DNA of 64,000 nt, taken from assembly GCA_021399435.1 (NCBI GenBank), contig JAJTUP010000010.1, positions 806,001-870,000 of the forward strand, given 5' to 3'. The first letter of the stretch is position 1. Each line of letters opens with the position of its first letter. The notes beneath the pieces were generated by a model. It made no database searches and had not been told where the DNA came from. It saw nothing but the letters and a program-made list of their open reading frames with translations. A program made the position numbers and the translations under genes. The stretch comes from Diaporthe sp. PMI_573. Lineage: Eukaryota > Ascomycota > Sordariomycetes > Diaporthales > Diaporthaceae. Positions 34,290 through 44,864 of the stretch are shown here, piece by piece.

Positions 34290-34730
34290 GCTGCCATGTT
34301 CTAACAAGGGAGATTGATCGTCCTGTCAAAGTTCTTTCCCATTCGACTGTGTTTTGGCTTGGCGAGACCATTTGATCAACTCTACTATGGAGCAGACAAT
34401 AATCTCAGGTTTCTCAGCAAGTTAGAATTGCCATATGGCTTGTCGCCACCGCGAGACAACGTCCAGGTGTTCAGGCACCGCCGCCGTACGAATGATCGGC
34501 AAGGCAGTCCTGGGGTTGAGCAGAAGAGGAGCTAGATTGGCGCCTTCAAATGTGTGCAATACAAACCTAAGTGGTTTTCTCATTCTAAATCCTAGGAAGA
34601 CACTAACCCCCTGCGCAACTCATCATTTCGAGTCCAAATCATCAGACACAGGAGTGTATTTGACAGCCACCTCTGCACGTCCAATTTGTCCCTAAAGCCA
34701 TCCCCGATAGTCTGGCCATTCATCCGGCGC
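34290..34730. other. Intergenic with decayed kinase 3' flank
   Basis: No intact gene. The right part may still hold remains of the kinase-like pseudogene C-terminus in shifted frame (near TVERRMNGQTIGDGF). Confidence 0.4.
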
Positions 34731-35616
34731 TCAACCGTGGAATTCCATTGACACTCTGTACCAGAAGTATTGTATTGATTTCTTTGGCATAGCCAACTTC
34801 TGATGTGAGTGCTGCTTGAGACGAGATAGTGGATATACAAATGAGTTGGCATAATTGATCAACATGGCCCGTTCCAACCCCGGCTTAGAGTCGTTCATTG
34901 CCGGCGCTGGTGATACAAGCATGTTACGCGGCGCAAGTTCATTATGTAACAGACCTTTATGTAGCAACCTAACGAAGCTGTCTACCAGGAATTTGATTAC
35001 CTCACGTCGGTGCTCTTCGGGAAAACGGAACGCGTCAAAGTGCTCCTCCTATCCCTTGCGGTAACGGCGGTAGAGCCTGTACAAACTCGCTCCGCGGATC
35101 TGCTCATACAGGGCGATGCGAACCAGTCTGGCCGCCCGGGACCCAGGGGATTGGAGATTGTACAAGTGTCCATGAGCCGTGATATTTCGGCACGAAACCA
35201 CCCGCTAATCCGACTTGCGTCGCGTAGGGCAGGGCAGATGCCTCGCGGCCATACTCGCGACCGACCTCATAGGTAACATTTAGGGGAGGCCTGGGAATTC
35301 CTGGCTCTTAGAGGGGTAGTACATTGGGTCGACAACTTTTGCCGTGGCCAGGTTCTGGATGGCGAGCTGTATTCATGGGCAGGTCTGCGAGGATGAGCTG
35401 TGTCTAAGTCATAGTTTTGCGGTAGTCTCCAGGAATCTTAGCCGGTTGGATGTAGTCGTTAATCCTGTAGTTTCGGTGACCAACTGGCGACGGAGGAATG
35501 TGGGCCTCGATTTTCACACTGAAGTTCGTGACATGTAGACCTGGCATTCTGGCAGGGTCTTCTGGTGGGTGCCATCGTTGCACAAAGAAGGTCATTATTT
35601 CGAACTCCGTTGACAT
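34731..35616 (-). pseudogene. Decayed kinase-like (phosphotransferase fold) gene
   Basis: The minus strand shows a fungal kinase-like protein in pieces. An N-terminal part starts at ATG 35616 (MSTEFEIMTFFVQRWHPP). Next comes ATAKVVDPMYYPSKSQE, then FVPKYHGSWTLVQSPIPWVP. After a frame change near 35140 comes RLVRIALYEQIRGASLYRLY. A TAG at 35051-35049 is followed in the same frame by EEHFDAFRFPEEHRREVIKF. Last is LLHNELAPRNMLV, the catalytic loop with the Asp of HxD replaced by Glu, and the text ends at a stop near 34731. A frameshift and an in-frame stop make an intact product unlikely. Confidence 0.65.
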
Positions 35617-36141
35617 TGTCGTATTGGGGGGTAAGTAATTCCAAGGTCGTAACTCTTGAAAACAGAGCGGGAGGCAGGGAGCCACGTGAATGTGTAGTCG
35701 AACGTCCGGGGCCCACACGAGGTCCACTAAGCGAAGCCCGCAGTGCAACTGCGCTACACAGCTTGGCTCCCACTACCCGGAGCAAATGAGTGAATTTCTA
35801 TGTGACGATTTAAGTATCTAAATATACATTGGCTAGGTGATTCGGGACAAGACTGGTTCCTAACAGCTGGAACCCGGACCATGGTAGGGATAATAGGCCT
35901 TCGCTCTAACGCCTCGGAAGGAGTTTAGCGGATCTGCGGAGCTGACATGCAGGCAGCAAATCACCATGTCTCGCCTTCTCTGCTTCTGTTTAGGATCCTT
36001 CAAAGCCCCATGACTATATTGGCGTTCGTGAGGCTTCGTTGGCTTTAACGCATTAGACTCGATCATCATTCCTGAACGACCGACCCTTTTACTGTGCTCT
36101 ACGCCACTTCTCATTTGTGGACAGCAGCCTCAAGCCCGAAG
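35617..36141. other. Intergenic
   Basis: The promoters of the kinase-like relic and of the methyltransferase lie here. No other feature recognised. Confidence 0.45.
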
Positions 36142-37145
36142 ATGGCCAGCCAGCAGACAGACGCCGAAAAGACCTTCAGGGAGTTCACGAAGGACCAGGG
36201 CCAGAGCTATGCTCAGCACCGCTTGAAGTACAGCCAGACGCTCTATGACGATATCGTCTCGCATCACACGTCCACAGGCGGAAAGCTCGAGACCGCCATC
36301 GACCTCGGGTGCGGCCCCGGGACGGCGACTTTCGCCATCGCGCGAAACTTCAGTAACACGATCGGCCTCGACCCTTCGGAGGGCATGATTAGCACTGCGC
36401 GATCCTTACTAAGCGCGGAAACGATCAATGGCAACGTCAGGTTCGAGGTATCGACGGCTGAGGATATCGATCCTGCCTTGGTCCCGGATGGAAGTGTGGA
36501 CCTCATCACAGCAGCCACATGCGCCCACGTAAGTATAATCATCCAATATCACATATCCGACGGCCCACTTGCTGATGCTTTCCCTCGTCCGGGAAGTGGT
36601 TCGACATGCCTCGATTTTGGGCTTCTGCAGCACGTGTCCTCCGGCCGGGCGGGACGGTGGCGATGTGGTGCTCAAAGGCCAACACCATCCACCCTTCCAC
36701 CCCGAACGCGGCAGCTATCAACAAGGCGACGCAAAATATCGAGGAGGAGAGCCTCGCGCCATTCCTGGGGGCGGGGAACAAGCTGACCAGGAACCTTTAT
36801 TTAACGATCGGGCTCCCGTGGACGGTCAGTCCTGCGGTGCCGGGATTTGACGAGACCACACTCTATAGGAAGGAGTGGGGCGTTGAGGGTAATGAGGAGT
36901 CCTTCTTCGAGAACGGGAAGATGATGTTCGACATGGAGACGTTCGAGAAGTTATTGGGCACCACCAGCCCTGTCACTAGATGGCGGGAGGCCTATCCTGA
37001 GTTGGCTGGCACTGAAGATGATGTTATTCGGAGGATGCGAAGAACCATAGAAAGACTTCTACATGAGGCTGGGGTTGAGAAGGGCAAGGAGGTCATTCGA
37101 GGCGGGGAGGCTGGGGTGTTGCTCATGGTCAAGAAGCGGGTGTGA
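36142..37145 (+). CDS. SAM-dependent class I methyltransferase
   Basis: Exons 36142-36528 and 36597-37145 give 311 residues. The SAM-binding motif is AIDLGCGPGTATFAIA near residue 55, followed by IGLDPSEGMI and DLITAATCAHWFD, which spans the splice site. The later LRPGGTVAMW is motif IV/V-like. The layout resembles trans-aconitate methyltransferase-type (Methyltransf_11) enzymes, common in fungi both as housekeeping and as metabolite-modifying genes. The 48 bases before the chosen ATG are open in frame from another Met at 36094, but the chosen start gives the family-like MASQQTDAEKTFREFTKDQG. Confidence 0.9.
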
Positions 37146-38021
37146 TCAGCTGGGACGTTTTAATGCATAGTCTGGGGAAATATATACTAAAACATTTCTC
37201 GTGCAATATTTCGTGCTTCATCATGTGACATAAAAGTTCCGGCTCGGATTTGGCGTGATGGAAGAAGTCCAACTTGAGTCGAAGGACAAAGTTTAGTGGC
37301 GTTGCTCACGTTTCGCAGGTATTTCGGCAGAATTCATTCCATGAGCAATTATATTCATGTCCATTGCAGCTTATATGCACCATTCCGTCGGGATTTCTTC
37401 AGTGTGAGATAGACTTTTGACTTTGTCCCCCGGCGTGGACATATTCTTGGGAGACACCTATGCGTGTGTTTGTCTGGCGATCCTGCTTGCAGAAAGTCTA
37501 GCAACACACATCCACTCATAGCCTCGGGCATCTAGCAATGTGAATTTATATGTGTCTCAGTGTGATTACAGTTTCACAAGGTACACGTACAATTCCAATG
37601 AGAATATATGTTTGGTTGCGGCTTTCTACACATCTCAGTAAGCAGAAGTGAAACGAGATATAGTTACTCGATGTTGCACTCGTTGGAAATTTCCGGACAG
37701 TAATTATGAGAATGATTTATTTCCGAAACTTATTTTTCAATCTGTCTCAGTTCCATATATATTGGAGTGCTGCACCGCTTTCCTTTTCAACCTGAGAAGA
37801 GTGTTGACTGGGCTGGGTGGTGAATGACGTCCACTGACGTAACGGGGGCACCACCACACCCACCCAAACATTCAAACCTCACATCGGCTTTACATCATAC
37901 AACCCTGACCAAAGCTCTCACAATAAAGAGAGCGTGAAGCCCTTCCGACTGCTCTCAGGAGCCTCAAACCCACAGAACATCCTCAAATCAACCGCACACA
38001 GCTCAAGTACTTTCTACCAAC
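37146..38021. other. Intergenic
   Basis: 876 AT-rich bases between two plus-strand genes. No gene seen. The last 200 bases, rich in CA and CT, look like a fungal promoter and leader. Confidence 0.45.
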
Positions 38022-38751
38022 ATGACCGAGCCGCAAGGAGACGTAGCCGGGGATGAACGTACCACCAAGAGCAAGGTGCTAGAAGCAGGTGCAGGCATGA
38101 CTCAGGTGAGGACGACGCCCTTTCATACAGCCGGCCTGAACGCAATGCATCGTAACATGTATATGGATGTTGACGGTGCCGAACAGGACTTCACTCCAGT
38201 CAAGAGCATCTGCGCGCACTTGAACGCCTTCCACGTCTATGCCGATGACCCCAAGCGTTTCGTTGAGGCAAATCACTACTGCAGTCACTTGACAGAAGGT
38301 ACGCATCCCCACAGCATTCACGCTTTGCCACATCATGATGTGCAGCTCATAATCTCCCATCCCGCAACCAGATGTCCGCCAGTGCATACTCTACGACAGC
38401 CCCAACCCAGGAGCCCGGCTCATCGGCATCGAGTACATGATCACCCCAAAGCTGTACGCCACACTCGACACCCAGGAGCGCAGGCTGTGGCACAGCCACA
38501 TCTTCGAGGTGAAATCAGGCATGCTCATCATGCCGCAGCCGTCCGCCCTCGTGCCCCAGGCCGCGTGGGAGCAGGGCGAGCCGAAGCTCATGACGAGCTT
38601 TACCAGCCTCGAGCAGATGCCAGAGTTTGAGAAGGTGGTGGGCGAGCGGGACTCGAGGTTTGGGGCCGCGGACTGGAGGCGGAAGAAGGAGATACGGGAG
38701 TACATCAGGGAGCCTGAAATTCACCCAGATGCTGATGCGACTTGGAAGTAA
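38022..38751 (+). CDS. DUF1264 protein (oil body-associated protein type)
   Basis: Exons 38022-38298 and 38372-38751 give 218 residues across a 73-nt intron. The junction restores [19 protein letters not shown], a family hallmark, and is followed by [15 protein letters not shown] and [18 protein letters not shown]1264 proteins occur in plants (OBAP) and fungi; no enzymatic activity is established. Several His and Glu residues could form a metal site, which is inference. There is no signal peptide. Confidence 0.9.
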
Positions 38752-39339
38752 AGTTAGCTCACTGATTTCTTGATGGCCGATGTGTGGTCAAGGGATCTCA
38801 GCTTTCGTTTCACGGCATGCGACTCAGATTGGCTTAATAAACGTCCATTTTGTCTCCCGTAATACAGTCCGTGACGCAAATTGTTGACCTGCACAATATG
38901 TCCTCAAAGCGTGAATGACTCTGATGCTCAATGCCAACGACGGGCGCCAAGGGGAGAGCTCGCGGTGACTTGCCGAATGCGGCAGTGATCGGCATGCTCA
39001 CACGCCTCCAGGTCGGCTTCATTGTCGCCATTAGTAGACTTGGCTCAACTTGGCGTTATTCTGATTATTAACATGGCATTTATGGACCATAGAATTCACT
39101 ACAACTAGAACTTTTGTCATCCGTAGGGTTCGTCTCAGAGTTACCTCAATCGGAAATTCATTGCGACATGGCGACCATGTAGGAGTCGTCAAGGCAAGTA
39201 TAAAATGGACAGCTTCGGCACTGTCGAGAGCGAGAGAGAAGCAGATTCTCAAGCCATCAGCTTTCAACTCGGATACAGACATTGACAGCACTTTTGAATA
39301 CCTCTTCATTTTATTACGTCTCCAACTCACATCATCAAT
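38752..39339. other. Intergenic, promoter of NmrA-like gene
   Basis: 588 bases without a supported gene. Confidence 0.45.
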
Positions 39340-40251
39340 ATGCGCGTCGCTATCGCCGGCTCCGGAGCTGTCACAAGCTACTTCGCGGAAGAGCTCCCAG
39401 CCGCAGGCATCGACGTCGTCATCCTGACCCGGTCCATCAAGCCCCAGTTCGAAAACCTGCCCGGCGTCCAACAGTTTGTCACAGACTACTCTGTGGCGTC
39501 CGTGCTCGAGGGCATCGAGGGCAGCAGCGCCCTCATCTCGGCCATCCTCGACTACACGCCGGCCTTCATCGACGTCCACCGGCGCCTCATCGAGGCCGCC
39601 ACGAAGAGCAAGACCTGCAAGCGCTTCATCCCGGCCGAGTACGGCGGCAACCTCGAGGACTTCCCCGACCAGCCGGCGTTCTACTCCCGCCTCCAGGGCG
39701 TCATCCGTGCGGAGCTCGCCGCGCAGGACGATCTGGAGTGGACGCTGCTGTCCACGGGCTGGTTCGTGGACTACGTCGTGCCCGCCCGAAACCGGAAGCT
39801 GCCGGACGCCGGAGAGGCGATCCCGGTCAACATTGCGGGAAACAGCATGCTCATCCCCGGCACGGGAAACGAGCCGCTTGATGTGTCCGCGGTTCGGGAT
39901 GTCGCCCGCGCGGTTGCCAAGCTGCTCCAGGCTCCTCAGTGGGAGCGTTACACGTACATCTCGGGGGAGAAGACCACCTGGAATGAGATTGCGGCCTTGG
40001 TGCGGACGAAGTACCCCGACATCAAAGTCACGCACCTCAGCCTGAACCAAATGATTGACGATATTATTGCTCATCCCGAGGGTGAAGAGCGTATCATGGC
40101 CGAATACGGAATCTTCTCTGCCAGCCACGCTGGGTCTCTGCCGGCTGAGAAGGTTGCCGCACATCGGGAGAAGTACTTTTCTGGAATCAAGTTCAGGACT
40201 GGGAGAGAGTTGATGGCTGAAGTTGAACGGGATTCAAATGTTATCGTCTAG
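39340..40251 (+). CDS. NmrA-like / isoflavone reductase-like NAD(P)-binding protein
   Basis: A single exon of 303 residues. The Rossmann start is MRVAIAGSGAVTSYFAEEL, an atypical GxGxxxxxF form. RFIPAEYGGNLEDFPDQPAF and the SGWFVDY-like LSTGWFVDYVVPAR are typical of the PCBER/NmrA group. It is either a small-molecule reductase or a redox-sensing regulator. It ends only 43 bases from the end of the convergent Zn2Cys6 gene, so the two may be linked functionally. Confidence 0.9.
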   Translation: MRVAIAGSGAVTSYFAEELPAAGIDVVILTRSIKPQFENLPGVQQFVTDYSVASVLEGIEGSSALISAILDYTPAFIDVHRRLIEAATKSKTCKRFIPAEYGGNLEDFPDQPAFYSRLQGVIRAELAAQDDLEWTLLSTGWFVDYVVPARNRKLPDAGEAIPVNIAGNSMLIPGTGNEPLDVSAVRDVARAVAKLLQAPQWERYTYISGEKTTWNEIAALVRTKYPDIKVTHLSLNQMIDDIIAHPEGEERIMAEYGIFSASHAGSLPAEKVAAHREKYFSGIKFRTGRELMAEVERDSNVIV

Positions 40252-40294
40252 GGAGCGCTGTTTAATAGTCCGTTGTTGATAGCGCTGGTAAAGT

Positions 40295-42223
40295 TCAATA
40301 CAAGATAACGTCCAGTTCAGGCAATTCTGCGAGAAGGCGACTCCAAGGCTCCGGTGCAAATCCTGGCATGGTAGCATCACGGCGCTTCCAGATCTCCTCA
40401 ACTGCCATAAGTAACGTGTCCCAAGTAGTGATCCCCGATGACATCCGCTTGGAGAACAAGCATCTCGCCCTGTGCCGTAGCTCCGGGGTCGCAGCTTCGA
40501 AGGCGACGACTGCATAGATCCACGTGTTGGGGTTCCCATCATTCTGCAACAAATCGATGTGCTCCATATGGTCTAGACACCTGGAAACCAGACTCTGAAC
40601 CTCCTTCTCGGGGCCGCGCCTTCCGGAGTTGCCCCTGAAGTATAGCATGGAGGCATAGTAGAACAGCGATCGGTGATGGTGTACCAGTGCCGAATCCGTG
40701 TTGCCAGTGTCGAAGTCAGTCGATGGTTCTGGCGTGGAGAGAGCGAACTCCATCTCCAGCTGGTCAAGCTCGTCAGGTGCGAGGTCAGGACCCCGCATTA
40801 GTTTCGTATTGAAGGAAGAAAGCAGCTCGAGGGAACGCTGCGGCATGATCTGGCTTCTGGCCATGTCCACGCCTGGCAGACTGGTCTTCAAAGGGGCGAG
40901 AGATTCATGTCGTCCGAGGTATTGGGCCTGTATCATCGCAAAACTTGTGGAAAAAGACTGATATGTCAGCGAAGCAGTAGTAGACTGGCCCCAGGTCTCT
41001 GAACTGATCCGTTCCATGAGATCTCGGGTGACCTTGGTGACCTCTCGCCATGCCCCTGGGGTGCCGGTGACGAAGTGAATGAGTATCCAAAGACATAGCG
41101 TAGCAAGGCATGCCATCTGTTCGTCATGGTCTGTACGGCCCATGTTCTGCATCAGATGTTGGAAGCTGAGTTGTTTGTGGTGCTCAATCAGCCAGTCTTC
41201 CGAAGGGCAAGCTCCGAGGTTCGCCTGGTGGGCCGCAGAGATGGCACAGACTGCGTGGAATAATGCGACAGTGCAGGTAGATTTGGTACGGGCTATCCGA
41301 CTGCCCTCGAGAACCATGGGCGATACGACGGTGAGAAAAGGGTTGGCCGGGCTCCGGAATGGGACAAACTTGTCGGCGAGGTTTGTTACCCAGTGATTGA
41401 TGAGTTCCCGCTCTCGAGCAGCAGCTGATGGGACTTCGAACGGTTTCATAGGGCTGCCGATCCGAGGAATGGAGAGCTCATCGAAAAGGGCATACATGGC
41501 CGTCCCACTGGTTGGCTTTCTTGGAAATTCCGTAAATTGGTTGTATGGAAGGTGTCCCATCCCAAGCGACCAACTCGAGCGGTCAAAATTTGGCCACAGG
41601 TTGGAGTCCTCTGTATCTTGCTCCGAGTCAACCGCATCATTGCTGTATAACGAGAAAGCAGCATCATCCGGCACCGCTACAAACAAAGCTGGATGGAGCA
41701 AATTGCTGATGGCCTGGTTTGACCGTACGACCTCCTTGACCGATATCTCAGCTTGTTGAACGCCCGGGCAGGCTTGCTCTGTCGCGACGGCAGTTCTGCT
41801 GCGTTGGTCTTGATACTTTCGTCTCTCGAGATTGTCACGTCGTTCGGAAGCTCGAGGTACTGAGAATGAACCGCCCGTTGGAACATCGATGTCGAGAGAG
41901 GGACCAGCCTGCGCCACAGGCTGGGTCCGTCTACTGCCCTTCACTGTCCTTTGGCTCGCAGGCGTGAGCCACGTGAGTCGGGTGCCGTACCCTTGACATG
42001 CGAACTTGCCCGCAACACAACGCTTGCATCTTGGCCGTTGCTCGTCACACTTCACGTGCCGCTCGCGACACGTCCAGCAGCCCGTGAAGGTCTTCCGTCG
42101 TTTACTACCACTGGTCTTTGTCTCCCGTGGCCGGTCGGCGGCTTTGTCAGCCGGCCCAGAAGGACAGCCTCGGTCCGGCCGGGAGTCAGTGATGTCCCCG
42201 AGAAGTGACGATGCAGAACTCAT
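40295..42223 (-). CDS. Zn2Cys6 fungal transcription factor
   Basis: A single exon of 642 residues. The binuclear zinc cluster is at about residues 49-76 (CWTCRERHVKCDEQRPRCKR, then CVAGKFAC), preceded by a basic KRRKTF and followed by GYGTRLTW. The rest is the usual fungal-specific regulatory region with many hydrophobic helices (LINHWVTNLADKFVPF, ISAAHQANLGA). It is a nuclear DNA-binding regulator; targets are unknown. The nearby DUF1264, NmrA-like and methyltransferase genes are candidates by position only. Confidence 0.93.
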   Translation of the reverse strand: MSSASSLLGDITDSRPDRGCPSGPADKAADRPRETKTSGSKRRKTFTGCWTCRERHVKCDEQRPRCKRCVAGKFACQGYGTRLTWLTPASQRTVKGSRRTQPVAQAGPSLDIDVPTGGSFSVPRASERRDNLERRKYQDQRSRTAVATEQACPGVQQAEISVKEVVRSNQAISNLLHPALFVAVPDDAAFSLYSNDAVDSEQDTEDSNLWPNFDRSSWSLGMGHLPYNQFTEFPRKPTSGTAMYALFDELSIPRIGSPMKPFEVPSAAARERELINHWVTNLADKFVPFRSPANPFLTVVSPMVLEGSRIARTKSTCTVALFHAVCAISAAHQANLGACPSEDWLIEHHKQLSFQHLMQNMGRTDHDEQMACLATLCLWILIHFVTGTPGAWREVTKVTRDLMERISSETWGQSTTASLTYQSFSTSFAMIQAQYLGRHESLAPLKTSLPGVDMARSQIMPQRSLELLSSFNTKLMRGPDLAPDELDQLEMEFALSTPEPSTDFDTGNTDSALVHHHRSLFYYASMLYFRGNSGRRGPEKEVQSLVSRCLDHMEHIDLLQNDGNPNTWIYAVVAFEAATPELRHRARCLFSKRMSSGITTWDTLLMAVEEIWKRRDATMPGFAPEPWSRLLAELPELDVILY

Positions 42224-43067
42224 GCTGACGTAGAAGAAGTCCCATACAGTTTTGGACGGGAATCGAAACTATGTGGCCGTGTGCAGTGGTTGCGTAAGGA
42301 TCGACGTTTCCACTGAGGTTACAGCTGAATGCTATGAGGCCTTATGGCTAGCAGTGTGCTGCCCTCTAGGCCGCCGAGACATGAGTATGCCTAAAGTGGC
42401 CGTTCTGGCCACTGTGGGCGTAAGTCAGCTCGTGTTCTTAGTAAGCTCTCCCTGATTGGCCGGTGAAATCCCGGCCATGAACAAACCAAAAATATAAACG
42501 TAAATAAGTTTGCCAAGAAAGGTTAATAAATGATGTACTGAACTTGATATTTGGCCCATGATTATGTGTGAGATCACGACGACACACAGCTCGAATAGAA
42601 GGACAAATAAAATCTATAAAGTTGCGGAAACGCAGTATTTTTGGATAAATGATTGGGGAAACACCATCATGTCAATCACCACGACGAATTTGAACACTTT
42701 TCAGGACAGCAGCCCCCATCTGTGAGCTTTTACTGGCTCTCCATGTTACATGATACACGCTCACTACCTAGGTACGTTAGTCTTGTACAACAACATAGTC
42801 TGAGATGATTTGTCACGGAGAGCTACTGTTCTGACACTGCCATAACTTCCTTTCCGCCACAAGCAAGTTTTAGTGGACGAGTGTATACTGGGGTTAAGGG
42901 CGAATAATACAAAGACAAATGCAATCTGAGTTTCTCACTAGTTTACGAACATTTGTTGTTATCACGATGTAGTGAGATTGTATTTAGTTCCAGCCTATTA
43001 TACCAAGCGCTATCTCCGAAGTTCCGGTCTTCGGACAATGATCCAGATGCAAACCCATTCTACTAAT
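42224..43067. other. Intergenic
   Basis: 844 AT-rich bases holding the regulator's promoter. No other gene seen. Confidence 0.5.
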
Positions 43068-43836
43068 CTACTTCTTCTTAGCAGCGGCAGCGGCCTTCTT
43101 GGCCTCAATTAACTTGATACTGGCGATTTCTTTTCAGATATTCGCGGTTAGCCTTCTGGTACCGTTTTGATCGGTGCGGGAGGGTGGGGGTGATTCTCTC
43201 ACTCTGCTTTTGAGTCTGGATCTCCCTCTTGGCATTCTTAGCTGAGTTGAGATTGTCCTGGGCGGCCTGGATGTGCGACTTAGTGACAGGAGTACTGAAG
43301 GCATTCGGGTACTTGGTCATGAAGCCCAGTCGCGCCGTTGCCGCTCTGAAACAGACCCAAAGCTGTTAGTATAAGGTATTCCAAAGACGACTTAGAAGTG
43401 TCAACACTCACGCAATAGCAGCATCAAGCCAGAGCTCATCGTCGGCCAAGGCCTTGTTGCGGTTCTTCTCCTGAGTTGCGATATCCACCTTTTTGCTTTG
43501 CTTGGCGACTTTCTCCGACGCCTCCTGCACACTCTTGGCCTTGTTGAGGGCCTCAACTTTGGCCTTGTAGGCCAGGTAACCTGCCTCCATCTCTGGAGTC
43601 CAGTCGGTCCGCCTATCCTTGTCGTTCGGGTCACGCTTCTTCGCCTCGTGAGACTGGATCTTGCGCTCCTTGAGGATCTTCCTGTTATTCTCAATCATTC
43701 TGATGCTGTCCAACATCGTCTTGAATTGGTCATCGATACCAGGCTTGAGTTCGGCAAGGTAGGAATCGTCAGAGAGTACAGAAGTGTACGAATCGGTGGA
43801 CTTGTTCGAGCTAGAGCTGCTGGGACGGGCGGCCAT
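43068..43836 (-). CDS. Lys-rich coiled-coil protein, unknown function
   Basis: Exons 43836-43412, 43345-43203 and 43129-43068 give 209 residues. The second intron (43130-43202) was inferred because it has a GCTAAC branch site and turns an abrupt end into the sensible IASIKLIEAKKAAAAAKKK tail. The protein starts Ser-rich (MAARPSSSSSNKSTDSY), then is almost all charged helix (KSVQEASEKVAKQSKKVDIA). There is no signal peptide or membrane segment. I do not recognise the family. It may be nuclear or structural, which is inference from composition only. Confidence 0.7.
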
Positions 43837-44864
43837 GGCGGGCAAAGTTTGTACAAAGTATATGTGGTTGTTAAAAAAGATGGAATAGTTGCTTCGGGAT
43901 GTAAAGAAACCGGCTAAGACCTGCGTAGACAGCTGTGTAGTATGAAGAAGATATTGAGTTTGAATGGATGGGGATGATGATTGAAAGGGAAATTTGAATC
44001 TGTGGACGCGAACTGTATTTATATTCCGTATCCCCCTCTATGTGTATTTAGATTCTCCTCCATGATGTGTAAATCATCGCCCTCTCTGTGTCATTCTCGG
44101 GAAGCTTCCGCATCTATTCCCTCGCTGGCTCTCAGGGGGCAGGCTTATGGCCTGGTCGGGTCCTTCGTAGGTTCGCGGCCCCTTGGTCACGTAGGAGCCC
44201 AGCACTGAAAGATCACTAGGATTGGGTGACGACTGCAAAGCAAGACCACTTGGTGAGACATAAATAACGCTACACACATCCTGCGGCCTGAATAGTGAAC
44301 CGAAGGGCAGTTAGAAGCCACGCCTGTGTCCCAAGGATGCCATATCTGGCCGTGTGATACCAGCACTGGGGGCGGAACGTCCAAGGCCTGCCAATCTCGT
44401 ACGCGAAAAGAGTGGTGCTGGCGTTTCAGCAGCTAGATCTTAGGATCGATCGAGGAATAGGAACAGAGCACTAGCACGAACCCATAGCTAATTTAGGTAG
44501 TATTGTGCCTTGGAGGCTGACGGTTAACTCGTAAGCGCCTGTGCAATGTGGGGTCGAAGGATTTCACCGAAATGCCCGGCGGCCCAAAAAACCTCTCATT
44601 GCATTTTCGGATCCTAATGTTGCCCGTATCCCACTCTCCATGGGAAACCTGGAAGTATTAGGTGGAACCAGCAGCAGTCGGACATAACTTGATGCTGGAC
44701 ACCTAGAGCCTAGCACTCTGCGCAGCCCACAACGCCGGGCCCACAGCCAACCCCAAAATCCACCCCGAGCTTCCCCAAGCATCCAAATTCACACCACGCC
44801 TTCTCCTCGTTGGCATCTTGAGATTACGCTCTCTGCTAAGCGCGACAAGGCCAGTAAAGACAAA
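43837..44864. other. Divergent intergenic region
   Basis: 1028 bases between divergent starts; both promoters lie here. No gene, RNA or repeat recognised. Confidence 0.5.

Noticed and set aside
39031..40164. 377-codon minus-strand frame
   Set aside because: Antisense of the NmrA-like gene; no motif of its own.
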